64,000 bases of DNA from Branchiostoma floridae (Eukaryota; Chordata; Leptocardii; Amphioxiformes; Branchiostomatidae), in assembly GCF_000003815.2 (NCBI RefSeq), contig NC_049991.1, positions 9,866,506-9,930,505 of the forward strand, in the 5' to 3' direction. Of this stretch, positions 50,012 through 61,070 are shown piece by piece. The notes beneath the pieces are model-generated. The model made no database searches, was not told the DNA's origin, and worked only from the letters and a program-made list of their open reading frames with translations. How positions within the stretch are numbered: the first letter of the stretch is position 1; each line of letters begins with the position of its first letter. The translations under genes were made by a program, and so were the position numbers.

Positions 50012-50582
50012 GAAAATGTTGCCTGGAAAAAAGAAAACAGTAAAACTCGCATAGTTCAACAACATCTAAGTCAAAAGGAAGAAGGCGCCATTAACGTTAT
50101 ATAGCTTGGGACTATGGTGGAGATCAAGTAGAGCCCGTCAGTGTGTCACTGGCCGGCCAAGCTGCAAGGGACATCGGCTGAGGCATGCAAATATAATATT
50201 TTTTCGGTTCAACTTATTTCCAGACCTCCGTTCTTATTCATAAGCAAAGAGAAGCCATAATTTACCTATCAAGCAAGGAATTCTATTATATTATAAGTAT
50301 AACATTTAAGACATTCATGCGCACGAAGGAGCTGATGCTATTTACGTTTATACACTGATAATGTTATGCTTTTTCAGCATGGCCGTACACGTTGGAAATA
50401 TCTGACCTACATTGTGACACACACAATATCTGCGGACATATTTAGGGGTGGTGCACACTGAAGGAGGTATAAAAGTACTCTTCAACTAAAATATCTATCA
50501 GGCAGCAACGTACCTGAGCGATTTTAAATAGATGAGATGGAGAGTCAAAATCCCATGCGCGCAGCCATCTTGTCTTGATGTT
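50012..50582 (-). promoter_or_regulatory. TRMT1 5' leader, first intron and start region
   Basis: The first coding exon begins at an acceptor (tttttccag, exon from 50022), so a leader exon must lie upstream. A good candidate is about 50582-50524, read on minus, ending in ctcag before gtacgt. Its beginning, caagatggctgcgcgcatgg, matches a YY1-type initiator (AAGATGGCnGC). That motif contains an ATG opening an 8-codon upstream frame (50578-50555, stop included). Confidence 0.5.
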
Positions 50583-53029
50583 GACTGACGTTCATATACA
50601 AATCGCTGGAGGGCGCTGCTGACTGGTGTTACACCTGTCAGTACAAAGTACAGTGGAAGAACTTTCAGCAATCCGCTAGATCAGACCATATGACTGCAGA
50701 GGACTTCATGCAGTCAGGACGCATTCCAGATATCATAAGCTAGAAACGATAAGACTACAATTGCTAAGACTAAGTTATCAAAGAAAATCGAACCAGGGGC
50801 TTCAAATATATCAGAGTTTTTTTCCAATGCTTTGATCACCTTGGTGTCCGAGGCTTGGTGCAAAAGTTAGAAATGCTGTAGAATGAACATTGCGCGCCAG
50901 GACCGCGGTCTACATTTTGACATCATAAGGCCACAGAAAAAAAATCTAAAGGATATGGTATCTGCGCACCTGATCAAAAATATCGTTCCCCTCCGGAGAT
51001 GGTGAAGTGACATTCAGAAAATACCACTGAAATGGACAGGAAACTATGTTGTGTGGTAGCCTTGAGTGTAGTCGTGCAGTACTACAGTGATGGCTAGCCT
51101 GAGTGCCATCCGATTTCTACCGGGACCTGATAACGAGTGGAAACTGATAACGGTTACCCAGGCTATGTAATACCATGTTTTGTCGTTTCAATTCTTGTCA
51201 CAAGGGTTGGTCTCTAGTTTACCCATTTTTTTTATGCTCTCTCGTTAGATTTAGGGTCTATCGAAGATGTTATCGATAATATTTACCTGTTGTGGTCTAA
51301 TCAATTTCTAGAGAGGTGGTGAAAAATATCAGGTGAACAATATCATGATTCATCACCGTGACACTGCTTCATTTTACAAACTGCTGTGTCGTTGTAAATA
51401 TGACTTGTCTAAAGGGTGCAGGAACGGGCCCACTCAAAGATTAAAGGATCCTTGGTCAAAGGATATGCCCTTCAGCTGGGTTCACGGAGCTTAATATCTT
51501 CTGTCTGAGTGGTTTACATAACCGTCTTCAGAAAGTGTGAAGTGAAGAAAAATCCAGCCAGGCGTTAGCCTCCACCAGACCTCTCTACGGGGTTATGAAT
51601 CATTCTGCAAGACTAATTGGGCAGAAAGTCGACTAGTCCGTGTTAAACAGGTTACCCGGTGTTTATAGGCAAACTCCCCTGGCAGGTTATCCACTCTATA
51701 GCCAGCGTACCGGTAAGTCTGGCAGGAACTAGGCGGGAGACGTCTTGGTGTGGGCGGCCTTGATAAGGTAGAAAGCCGGGCTGTTGTGTGGAGCTACAAT
51801 ATAATCCTTCCGGCTACTGATTCACAACATAAAGGTCATTAAGGACCCAGACAAACTACAGCTAATAACTGAAGATACTATATACTTCCTTGGCTAAGAA
51901 TTGATGATACGCATTCACAACGTAAACGAAACATACCGGTTGTCCCTTTTCTATAACTATTAGTCAGATTCTATATGATCTAACTAGCATCTAAATTTAT
52001 GTACTTTGATGCATGCATCTACATCATTTGACTTCAATCGATAAGATGAACATTTTCGATTTTTATAGAGCAATGTTCTGGTTAATTTCTTCCTTAGTAC
52101 TTGGTGAAAAATTACCGCGTTTATGTCTCAATTCTACAGGCAAAATCTAAATGAAATTCAATGTCTCTTTTTCTACATCCGGCTATGAACTTTGTCTCAG
52201 TGACTCGGCGACATTTGATGTGCGGTGGACGTAACAACATCACACATCAAGACGGTATAGGCGTACCTGGATTAAACAGACCTTTCAAGACTAACTGCAA
52301 GTTGCTTACTTTGAATCATTAATACGTTTTACCATCAGTTAACAGTGTTCCCAGTTGTTGTAAATGGGCTACACAATTTAGTTTGAGTGGCATGAGTTCA
52401 CTTTGAAGCACGTGGAAGGCCGAACTCAAAGCGCTTTTGCACTGGTGGTGTATGTAAACCCATCCTTTTGCTCTTTGCAGAGACTTAACTCACCTGGCCA
52501 TTAAGAACACGCGCACCTGTGTCCCAGCGTTTAAATGCATGTGGGATAGCACTTAAGGGCATAGAAAAGGTTCCAGACAGGCTTCCGGCTTAAGTATGTT
52601 TGACATTGGCGGAAAAATAAGTGAGAACTGTAGAATGAGCTTCAGCACTGGGATTATGAGCTACATCAAAAGAAAACAAGGAAAGCAGTAGATGTGAATA
52701 AACGTGATTCATCTTAAGGTCGGTAACCTGAAGAAAGTAAGACTTTGATGTACGCACTCGAAGCCTTTCTGTCTACAGTTCGCCGAGAAACTTCTCCAGT
52801 CACCGGACTTCCGTCACTTGCTACCACAAACCCGGGGGGGGGGGGGGGGCTATCACCGGGAGAGCCACAAGGGCCAGCAACCAACTAGACACTGTCAAAC
52901 CCAGAACCGAACGCTACAAAAAAGTGCAATCCCATATATGACATGCCTGCTGAACGAAAAGAATGGACATTAATATTAACAATGCGACTGAATATCATCT
53001 ATTATATATATGTAACGTTTTTTTGATGA

Positions 53030-53148
53030 TTTTATTGTATTTGTAGCGCAGTGGTGCTGTACAGCAAGACCTCAATTCAACCTCTGGTTGCCAGTGTCTT
53101 GTCTTAATTTTGAATAAACCATTTGATTGATTGATTGATTGATTGTTA
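53030..53148 (+). mobile_element. LINE/SINE 3' end with (GATT)n tail
   Basis: The block around gtagcgcagtggtgctgtac ends in ttttgaataaaccatttgat followed by four more TGAT repeats: an AATAAA plus a simple-repeat tail, as in non-LTR elements and their SINE partners. No coding part present. Confidence 0.45.
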
Positions 53149-53338
53149 ATCACTACAATTAATTACAAATTTGCATATGCCGAAAGAAAAGACGATGTGT
53201 GTCGCCCTGAATTGTGTATAGGTTTCTAATAGCTTTTAAAAAAAAAAAAAAAAGGTTTGTATGATTGGCACAGGCGATGAACGTTACATACAGTAATTGA
53301 TTGAGGCATTAAATAAACAGCGTGGCTAGTGACAAACT

Positions 53339-53405
53339 GTATAAACAAGGAGGTTATATCACCTGTGATATAACCTCCTTGTGATATAACCTCCTTGGTA
53401 TAAAC
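53339..53405. mobile_element. Ultra-short palindromic element, second member
   Basis: Between direct repeats gtataaac (53339-53346 and 53398-53405) lies aaggaggttatatcac, then gtgatataacctcctt, then the right arm a second time. Same arms (aaggaggtta) and same 8-bp flank size as 5139-5190, but a different target sequence, which supports true transposition. Confidence 0.6.
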
Positions 53406-53565
53406 TATTACAATGATTTATCATGGAGTCTTATAGCACACTTGAAGAGACTTTTTAGCCGTTTTACTATGGCCTTGAGGGGACAGTGATCGTATAGCTG
53501 TTCTCAGGCGTTCTGTATGTGGCTGGGGATGCTTTGGGGGAGGTGGGCACAAGGTAATGTTAAGG

Positions 53566-54180
53566 TTTTTTTAAAACATAATCTTTATTCATTTTTGAAA
53601 TAAAAAAACAATACAAAGTGGATGTACAAAAAAGCAACCTAAACCGGGAAAGACAAATTGCATTTTCCCAACTAAATTAATTTTACAATGCATAACCAAT
53701 GGGTCCCCACTTTAACAAGTGTTTTTCAGTTTTCTGTAAGTTTTGAGCAATGATGTATTCTACTTTGTAATAATAATGTACATAAAACCATCTATTGTAA
53801 GAATTTTCAAATGTCTACTTTTAAAGATATACACTTTAGCAATTAATAACAATGTGTTAAGAATAATAGGATAGCCTAAAGAACCAAATAATATAATTCT
53901 ACTTGTAAATCTAAATACAATATTCATATGCTTCCTGATCCAGTTTTCTATACCCCCCAAAATTTAACAAGAAAAGAACATTGACAAAAAATGTGGACGG
54001 GAGTTTCCTCCTCAGTCTTACAATAAGAGCAAAGTGTATTGTCTGATAATTTCCATTCATAAAGCTTATTCTTAAGAGCGAGAAAAGTATGCAAGAACTT
54101 AAATTGAAAGGATCTTAAATAGGAATCAATTTTGTTTTGTAGGTTAAACTGTATACTACACCCCATTGTATCTGGTCATT
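53566..54180 (-). pseudogene. LINE reverse transcriptase C-terminal fragment, frameshifted
   Basis: Minus-strand frame 54166-53948 contains LSDNTLCSYCKTEEETPVHI and a following CQCSFLVKFW, the Cys/His tail of a non-LTR reverse transcriptase, perhaps L1/Tx1-like. It then hits a stop; the family-like continuation (GGIENWIRKHM through ILNTLLLIAKVYIFKSR) is in another frame down to 53760. The break falls at a run of six G (minus), so a one-base homopolymer slip explains it. The 3' end near 53566-53580 is A-rich on minus (tgttttaaaaaaa). 5' part missing. Confidence 0.65.
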
Positions 54181-54773
54181 AAACAATTCCATCCAATATT
54201 CCTGGGCAATGTTATGGTTAAGTCATGGACTTGGACGGAGACACTACGAAGTTCATGATGCATGGTCCCTGTGGTACCCAGTGGCGCGCGGGTGTGGCAC
54301 AGAAAATCTAACAACTGCATCTGAGCAAGACCTGACGTTACAGGCGGAGTTGCAAAATTTTCCAAAATCAGCAGACACAGTAGGAGATTTTATATTTGGG
54401 TAAGATATTGCTTCAGGGTATGAAAAGAGCGGGATGGCAGCAAACGAGAACTGAAAAGGGGATCTCTGATATAATCGTCCCATATTAGTGACTTTCAATA
54501 TCAAAGGTTCCGCGAAAATGAACTGTAATGCAAGTGAAAACGTGATATACATTTAGTTACCAACACCGGCTGTATCTATTTGCCAGTTCCTGACTTACGC
54601 GAGAGTAAAGCTATAGACGAAAACACTAAATATTTTTTCCGGTCTTGCCTTGGGGTGTTGATAAGGCGCTGATGTTAGAAAATCAGGAAAGACGTTCTAA
54701 GCATTTCCACTGCCAGAGTATTAGAAACACGCGTATAAACAAGGCATGCCACGTGAATTAGAATTATGTATGA

Positions 54774-54984
54774 TACTGCAAATGCAGAAATGTTCGCGGT
54801 GGATTAATGTTCGCGGTTTTCGCGGTGACCACTTCACCGCGAACTGAAATCCACCGCGAACATTTTTCTATAATGGTATTAGACTGCAGTCTACGGTGTT
54901 ACCGCGAACTTAAATCCACCGCGAAAAGTCATTTTCCCGCTAACGGGAAATTAAATCCCCGCGAACTTAAATGCATTTACAGTA
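54774..54984. mobile_element. 211-bp MITE, second member of the 37491-37717 family
   Basis: Ends tactgcaaatgc and gcatttacagta, with internal gttcgcggttttcgcgg and aatccaccgcgaacattttt blocks in the same order as 37491-37717. Confidence 0.8.
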
Positions 54985-56447
54985 CTAATCATCGCCGTAT
55001 AACTGTGGGTGAATTAAATGTCAAGGCTCCTGGGTAAACCTATTTTACCAGCATAGAAAGGCCGTTAGAGATGACATCACGGCTGGTTGAACAGTAAACA
55101 CCGTTGTTGGCTACACATGGTAGAAATGACGTGAATTGAATGTGAGGTTCCAAACCATCTGTTCGCTTTTCTCTGTATCATATGGGCCGTATGGTGCGGG
55201 GGTTTGGAAAAGCAGTGTTTGAAGTTCAAGCGTCCGCGTTTTCATATATCTAATCATGAATTACTGCATGTAAACTCTTTTAGGGCAACGAAAACAAGTA
55301 AAGCCATTATTTGAGAAAACACAAGCCACATAAATCGTTTCATTGTAATACTTGTTCTCAAATCATCTTAGAACAAGACAATGGGTCATCGTATATACTG
55401 TATATCCATTGGACTACAGTATCAAATAACAAGTGATCAATTCTTGGTTGTAAACCTGCTGATTTTTATACATTAAAATCTCTGATTGTTCGACCTAACT
55501 GTTTGCAGAACTTAAAAGCAACTCTTGGTCATAAAATATGCACACACTCAAGTACCTCATAAAAGCCCTATACAATTGAAATGGCCGTGAAATATTTGGG
55601 CAATGATGGTTTTTAGGTTCCCGAAACAAAGATCAGTGCACACACATTTCGTGTAGGTAAATTTGCGCATAGATTTTACCCTTCTGAATGGAGCTTTTAG
55701 TCAACAACTTCATACATGAGCGAAATGTTTCGCCGCGTTCAACACGAACAACATATACATGAATGCACGAGTCTCCAAAGTGACGGTTCCATATGCCAGC
55801 ATTTCACCGCTCATAGCACATGTCTACACGGGTAAAACAATCCATACACAATATTATGATAATAAAAAATCTATCCTCTTCATAACGCCTTGAGAAAATA
55901 TGTTAGAAAATAGAAGATTTATGCTAAACAAGCTAGTAACAATACTTTTTGTCTATGATTTCAATAGCGGTGAATTCAAAGATGTCAAACCGGTAAATGA
56001 CTTCGGACATCAAAACCAACTGAGATTTGCAGCATGCGCACGCCATATCAAAAATGCTCTATACATCAGACAAGTCCTCTTATACTGAAATCAATAGCCA
56101 AATAAGATTTGCAGAATAGCATGCCTTATATTGACATCGTTCCATTCACTAATCTACAACGTCCTTGCAAATAGCGAGGAACACTTAATCAAGCATTTAC
56201 AGTCACTTACTGGTCAGCACTGTAAGATCCAGTTTCTCTTCTGTTTACCTAACATACGTCCAGTATAAAGCATTCCGCGATGCAAAGTTGAGGAGCAAAA
56301 TGGTGTTAAATGATTTTACTTTCTATCATGATTTACTTCTTAAATCATCTGTGAACAGTGGAAATTTCTGAAACAGAAAGAGTGGCTGTTTGATAGTAGC
56401 TGGTCCACAGTCCGCGTAGTCGTCGGTATGAAGAAGCAGCTAGAATT

Positions 56448-56690
56448 TGCAGTCTGTTTCTAGGAGCGACGTCAGGTTTCCAGACTGTTTCAAAGAGCAA
56501 AGTCTCCATTCTGTTTCTAGGAGCGAGGTTTTCAGTCTGTTTTTAGGAGCCAGGTCTCCATTCTGTTTTTAGGAGCGAGGTTTCAAGTCTGTTTCCAGGA
56601 ACGCGTTCGAACGAGTTTTCCAGTCTATTTCTAGGAACGAAGTTTCCAGTCTGTTTCTAGGAACGAGCTTTCCAGTCTGTTTCTAAGAGC
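56448..56690. repeat. Degenerate minisatellite, about nine copies of 26 bp
   Basis: Plus-strand unit cagtctgtttctaggagcga plus a short gtttc-type spacer. Copies differ by point changes and small indels. Its right end overlaps the last codons and the stop of the minus-strand gene at 56683-57108. Confidence 0.85.
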
Positions 56691-57108
56691 GAGGCTGTCT
56701 ATTTTCGATCCTGGTGGATGAGATGACAGAGATGGTGGCCTGTGACACGTCGCTGTGCCGGGACTGCAGGTGGCGGGAGAACGAGCTGCGGCAGCTCAGG
56801 GACCTCCCCTCGGTGTCCGACGTCTCCACGATCCCGGGCAGCCCGTCTAGCTCCTTCAGGTTGAGTCTCTGCGGCGGCGCGCCGGGCTGGTCCTCCTTCC
56901 GGCTCACCTCCAGTATGCTGCGGAGCCTGTACATCAGGGAGTCCGAGGGGTCGATGGGGGACGGCGGGGCGCTCTCCGTGAACACTATGGCCGTCTGAAC
57001 GGTGATCAGCTCGGACAGGAGCTTCCTCGTGTCGTAGTAGCTTTCCTCCTCCGGCGAGAGGGGACGGACAACAGTCTTGGAGCACATACAGCCTCCTACA
57101 GATCCCAT
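56683..57108 (-). CDS. Small unidentified protein with acylation-type N terminus
   Basis: A 141-residue frame starting at ATG 57108 in a strong Kozak context (ccagccATGGga). I do not recognise the family. It begins MGSVGGCMCSK: Gly2 with nearby Cys7 and Cys9 fits N-myristoylation plus palmitoylation, hence membrane attachment (inference). Codons are GC-ending and composition is normal through SPEEESYYDTRKLLSELITV, a serine-rich C-terminal half, and the end IENRQPRS, supporting real coding. The overlapping longer frame (56699-57340) is Arg/Pro/Gly-rich noise. The frame stays open upstream to 57207, so a 174-aa form is possible. The last codons and stop lie in a minisatellite. It could be a single-exon gene or a terminal exon. 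Confidence 0.6.
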   Translation of the reverse strand: MGSVGGCMCSKTVVRPLSPEEESYYDTRKLLSELITVQTAIVFTESAPPSPIDPSDSLMYRLRSILEVSRKEDQPGAPPQRLNLKELDGLPGIVETSDTEGRSLSCRSSFSRHLQSRHSDVSQATISVISSTRIENRQPRS

Positions 57109-57779
57109 GGCTGGTGTCACCAGTAAGACACACTGTGCGACCTGTGCGCCTTCCTGTCTTGTGTCTAGAATGCACGTTGTCTCCTGTTGTGTACGCGTTG
57201 TAGCCAAGGCTTGCCTTGTCTAAGACTGGCAAAGTTCTTCCTGTGTCTGCCTGCTGGACTGCTGACGACCTTGGCAGTTGTGATGTACCGCACAGTGACG
57301 AGGGATGATGACAAGTTGACTCCAGAAATTCCCTGGCCACGTCAGGCGAGAGACGCAGATCCGTGTGTCAGATCAGCTGTTAGCAGCCCGCCGTGTGACT
57401 ACGGAGTTTCCCAGCGTAAACAGCGCTATGTGTGTCACACCCAGAGCATGATGGTTATTTTGACGTCACAACACGTCAAAAGGCGCGTAAATAAAACGCT
57501 AAAAATGTACTAAGACAACGTCAGGCGGTATCAATGATAGGAGTTCCTTTGACGAAACCACAGAAAGTCGTGGTAATTGGTCTGGCCCAGGCACACACAC
57601 GTACCGTATAATGCCCAAGGGCAGTCATCGGGCCTTCAAACGGTTTGATTCCGTCATCGCTCCACCGCTGTCGGCATGGAAGTACGCAGACGCAAATGTG
57701 CAAGACAATTAAATGCTTAAGTCCGTTTGTCGCTGTTTGAGTCGTTTTTTTTGCTCGAGTTTCCAATGTAGAAACCGAA

Positions 57780-58860
57780 AACAAACAGAAGAATCTTCCA
57801 TGCAGACAACTTTGCTTCTTTCATAGCGAAAAAGGAATTGAACTCAATAAATAACTCTTCTTATTTTCCTCTATTAAGGCCTTACTTACACTGCGTTTCT
57901 GCGTATCTAAATATCATAGTACAATCATAGTGAAACTTTCTTCCAACACAAAGATGTACGCGTGTCAATTTTTTAAACGACTGTCGCCATCTTCAGGATC
58001 AAACACAGCTTCCGTGATTATTTCAAAAATCGATTAATCATTTTCCTTTTCTCCCATCTTTGATGTTCACGCTTCAACAACAAAAATTCAAAGTCAGGAA
58101 AACGTCCCGCTACAATTGACGGTCCAGGAACAATATCTACCACCCTTCCCTCCTTTTTGACCACTTTCTTTTTACAAACTTTTTTATTCGCACGCCTGCA
58201 TCAGTTTGGGGGTTTCCTAACTAGGTCATTTTCCTTACAATGCTAGTAAGCTATTGTTCTGCCCCTTCCGGAATACTATAACAGTAGATTTTTTTAGCTT
58301 GAGATAGATAGCACCTCAGTCGTCATGAAAAGTCTTCTCTTTGTTGGAAATGCATCATTAGCAAGGATGAGCACTTCGTACCCCATCCACTCATGCCATT
58401 TAATGACTGCATCATGTGTCAATTAGGCAAAATGTATTATCAATCTTTCTTTCTTTCTTTCTTCACAATGATACAACTCATTACATGGCTTACGCTGGTG
58501 ATGACTGGCAAAATATGCTGCCGGACATACACAGAAACCGTTACCTCAAAACCGACTGCTTTTGAAAATCGTCAGTCCTTGCAGTGAACCGAAGGCGTCG
58601 GTGTAACACTGTGGGTGGATCAAAGATGTCAGTTCCATGTCTTACGCAGTTTACTTACTTAACGCACAAATTACAAAACTGGTGTGTTACACCTTAGGTT
58701 ATGGGAGGACACAAATCTAGTAACTCCTATGAACCGTACCATCTTTGAAGCTGACATGCTATTGATACGAATAATGTGATGGAGGTTAATAAAGTTAGAA
58801 TTTATAGACTTCTTATCATTGTGCATTTTTCCATATAACCACCCCACCCCAGTGTACAAA
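57780..58860. repeat. Segmental duplication, copy 1
   Basis: Shares an ordered series of blocks with 58861-61070: ttcatagcgaaaaaggaatt, tcatagtgaaactttcttcc, ctgtcgccatcttcaggatc, ggaaaacgtcccgctacaat, ctctttgttggaaatgcatc, gacatacacagaaaccgtta, and gaagctgacatgctattga. No gene recognised. This is the less interrupted copy. Confidence 0.8.
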
Positions 58861-59067
58861 CTGAAAAAAAAAAAAAGATCTTCCAGACAACTTTGTTTCT
58901 GTCATAGCGAAAAAGGAATTAGTAATAATAATAATCTTTATTGCAAATTCATGCCCGAGGGCTAATTGCATACAAAGTAAAGTAATAATAAATAATTCTT
59001 ACTTCTACTCCATTTCTTATTTGCAGTATCTCAAAAATCATAGTAAAATCATAGTGAAACTTTCTTC

Positions 59068-59256
59068 CAGCGACAAGGAAGCTGGTGTGTTACGCCGAAG
59101 GGCGGTTATATCGGCTATATAGATACAGATGATGGCTACTTCTTCGTGTCCGAAGATCATTGGGAAGGTTGTCCTCGGTCTCCCCTGCACGCTCTCACCC
59201 CTCGTAGTCCAATCCTCGATCCGCGCCTCCTGGTGATACAGATACAGATACAGAAA
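59068..59256 (+). mobile_element. Non-LTR-type insertion with (GATACA)n tail
   Basis: Starts gaagctggtgtgttacgccg and ends gatacagatacagatacaga; copy 1 of the duplication lacks it. The simple-repeat tail suggests a non-LTR or SINE 3' end. Confidence 0.55.
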
Positions 59257-59494
59257 AAGATGTACGCGTATCAGATTTTTAAACCACCACTGTCGCCATC
59301 TTCAGGATCAATCACAGATGAGCTTCCATGATTATCTAAAAAAACCGAAACGCTTTAATCATTTTCATTTCCTCCCAGTTCATTGTTCACGCGTCAGCAA
59401 CAAAAAAAAATTCAATACATGTACTCGTATAAGGAAAACGTCCCGCTACAATTGATGGTCAAGGGACAACACCTGTCGCCCTCCCTCTTATGCC

Positions 59495-59728
59495 ATTTTG
59501 TCATCCTGGTAAGATCGGCATGATTCTTCTTCTCTTTCCTGGATCCTTGGAATAGGAGTAGTACCGGTAAGGCCATGTTGATTTGATTATATGGATGACA
59601 TCCGTGCGCGCATCAGTTTCGGCCGTTTCCAAAGAAAACAAAGTTTTCGACCATACTGTAAAACGTACAAAGCAGCTGTAAATGAGCAAACATATGCCTT
59701 AGATTGCAAAAAAAAGGTCATTTCAAAG
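59495..59728 (-). mobile_element. Insertion carrying the repeat shared with 26640-26765
   Basis: Copy 1 of the duplication lacks this stretch. Its minus strand contains gatgtcatccatataatcaa, as at 26728. No known element recognised. Confidence 0.5.
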
Positions 59729-60289
59729 GTGACCACTTACATTCCTAAAAGAAGCCAAATTTTTTGCCAAACTTTTTTTATTCACACGCTCGCATAGGTT
59801 TGGGCGTTTCCCGAAGATGCCATCCTTGTAGTCAAACCAACATGGCCTAACTAGGCCATACTTCCAGGCTGTGTAACACTACTAGTAAGTTAATTCCTCT
59901 GCTCCTTCCGGAATACTATAAAAGATCTTTTTCTTAGCTTGTGCTAGATAGTACTTCAGTTGTCATGAAAAGTTTTCTCTTTGTTGGAAATGCATCATTA
60001 GCAATGATGCATACTTCGTATCCCCACTCTTGCCACTAATGACTGCATCACGCCCTGTTCAACCAGGCAAAATCTATTGTCAACCTTTCTTTCTTTCTTT
60101 ATACACAATGCACCTTGCGCTGGTAATGACGAAAAATGCTGACAGACATACACAGAAACCGTTATCTCAAAATCGACAGCTTCGCGTCTGTCTTTGACGT
60201 GAACAAGACGTCGGTGTACCACTGTGGGTGGATCAAAGCTCGGTGCCTTACGCAGTTTGTACTCTATCTACAAAACTGGCGTGTTACAC

Positions 60290-60925
60290 GGTTACCCTTC
60301 ACACGAGAGCACGAATAGGGCAATTCGTAATGTGTTCTAACTGCATTCCAGCTATTCGTGCCCGTTCTTTTGGCTAGCCCGAAAAACATGTTAAAAACTG
60401 TCGAGGTGCATTCGAAGTGGAGAAATATCGAATGGCATTCATAGTGGATTCTAAGTGTATTCTAACCATTCCTGCTGCAGTCTGACCGCATTCTGTGGCA
60501 TCCCAAAATTATTCGAAACATTCTTATCTCATTCGATGGAGAATCGAAACGGCAAGCCATCTCGAATACTGCCCGAATGTGCCCGAAAGAATATATGGAA
60601 TGTAGTCGGAATGTCTAGAATACACTATGAATGCACAGGAATAGAAAATAATTTTCATTCCGACGGCATTCTGGCTCATTCCTTCTCGTGTGAAGGGGAT
60701 TTAAGGTCTATTTGGAATTCCCACCCGAATGGCCCCGAATGTGGCACGAATTTTGCAAATAATTCATTCCGGCTGGTTCTACTCGATTCCTGCTGATTTG
60801 GTTTCAGTGTGAAGGCCCTATTAGGTTTAGCCTGATTAAATCTCGCTTATAGCAGCCCGCCCAACATCCGCGGGGAGGAGGCAGTTACAGTCCTGGACAG
60901 CGGAGTTTGCGTTACACAGACTTAC
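60290..60925. mobile_element. Insertion of about 635 bp, rich in GAATG/ATTCG words
   Basis: Splits the block gtgttacac...cttaggt that is continuous in copy 1 (about 58682-58698). cccttcacacgag (60297-60309) is inverted as ctcgtgtgaaggg (about 60688-60700), and aatagggc is inverted as gccctatt further right, so one or two nested inverted-repeat elements are possible. The right end, 60830-60920, recurs inverted at 13328-13416. No credible coding frame. Confidence 0.6.
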
Positions 60926-61070
60926 CTTAGGTCATGGGAGGTCACAAATCTAGAACCTTCTATGAACCGCACTTTCTTTGAAGCTGACATGCTATTGACA
61001 AGAATAGTGTGCTATAGGTCAATAGAGATAGACTTCTTATTGTGGTGCATTTTTTGCCAGATCATCCCCC

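Larger units (their letters stand above)
50600..56682. other. Gene-free interval with mobile-element remnants
   Basis: No exon recognised. Contains a G homopolymer (about 52833-52849), a SINE/LINE 3' end (53030-53155), a tiny palindromic element (53339-53405), a LINE fragment (53566-54180) and a MITE (54774-54984). The DNA at 54186-54545 has open frames on both strands but no family signal. Confidence 0.5.
58861..61070. repeat. Segmental duplication, copy 2, with four insertions
   Basis: The same block order as 57780-58860, but interrupted by a LINE 3' fragment (about 58922-58980), a gatacag-tailed element (59068-59256), a dispersed repeat (about 59495-59728) and an element of about 635 bp (60290-60925). 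Absence of these from copy 1 shows they arrived after the duplication or were lost from copy 1. Confidence 0.75.

Noticed and set aside
56714-56998. 94-codon plus-strand frame opposite the small gene
   Set aside because: Antisense shadow of the same GC-rich exon.
56699-57340. 213-codon minus-strand frame overlapping the small gene
   Set aside because: Arg/Pro/Gly-rich shadow of a GC-rich coding exon; the frame with normal composition, GC-ending codons and the Kozak start is the other one.
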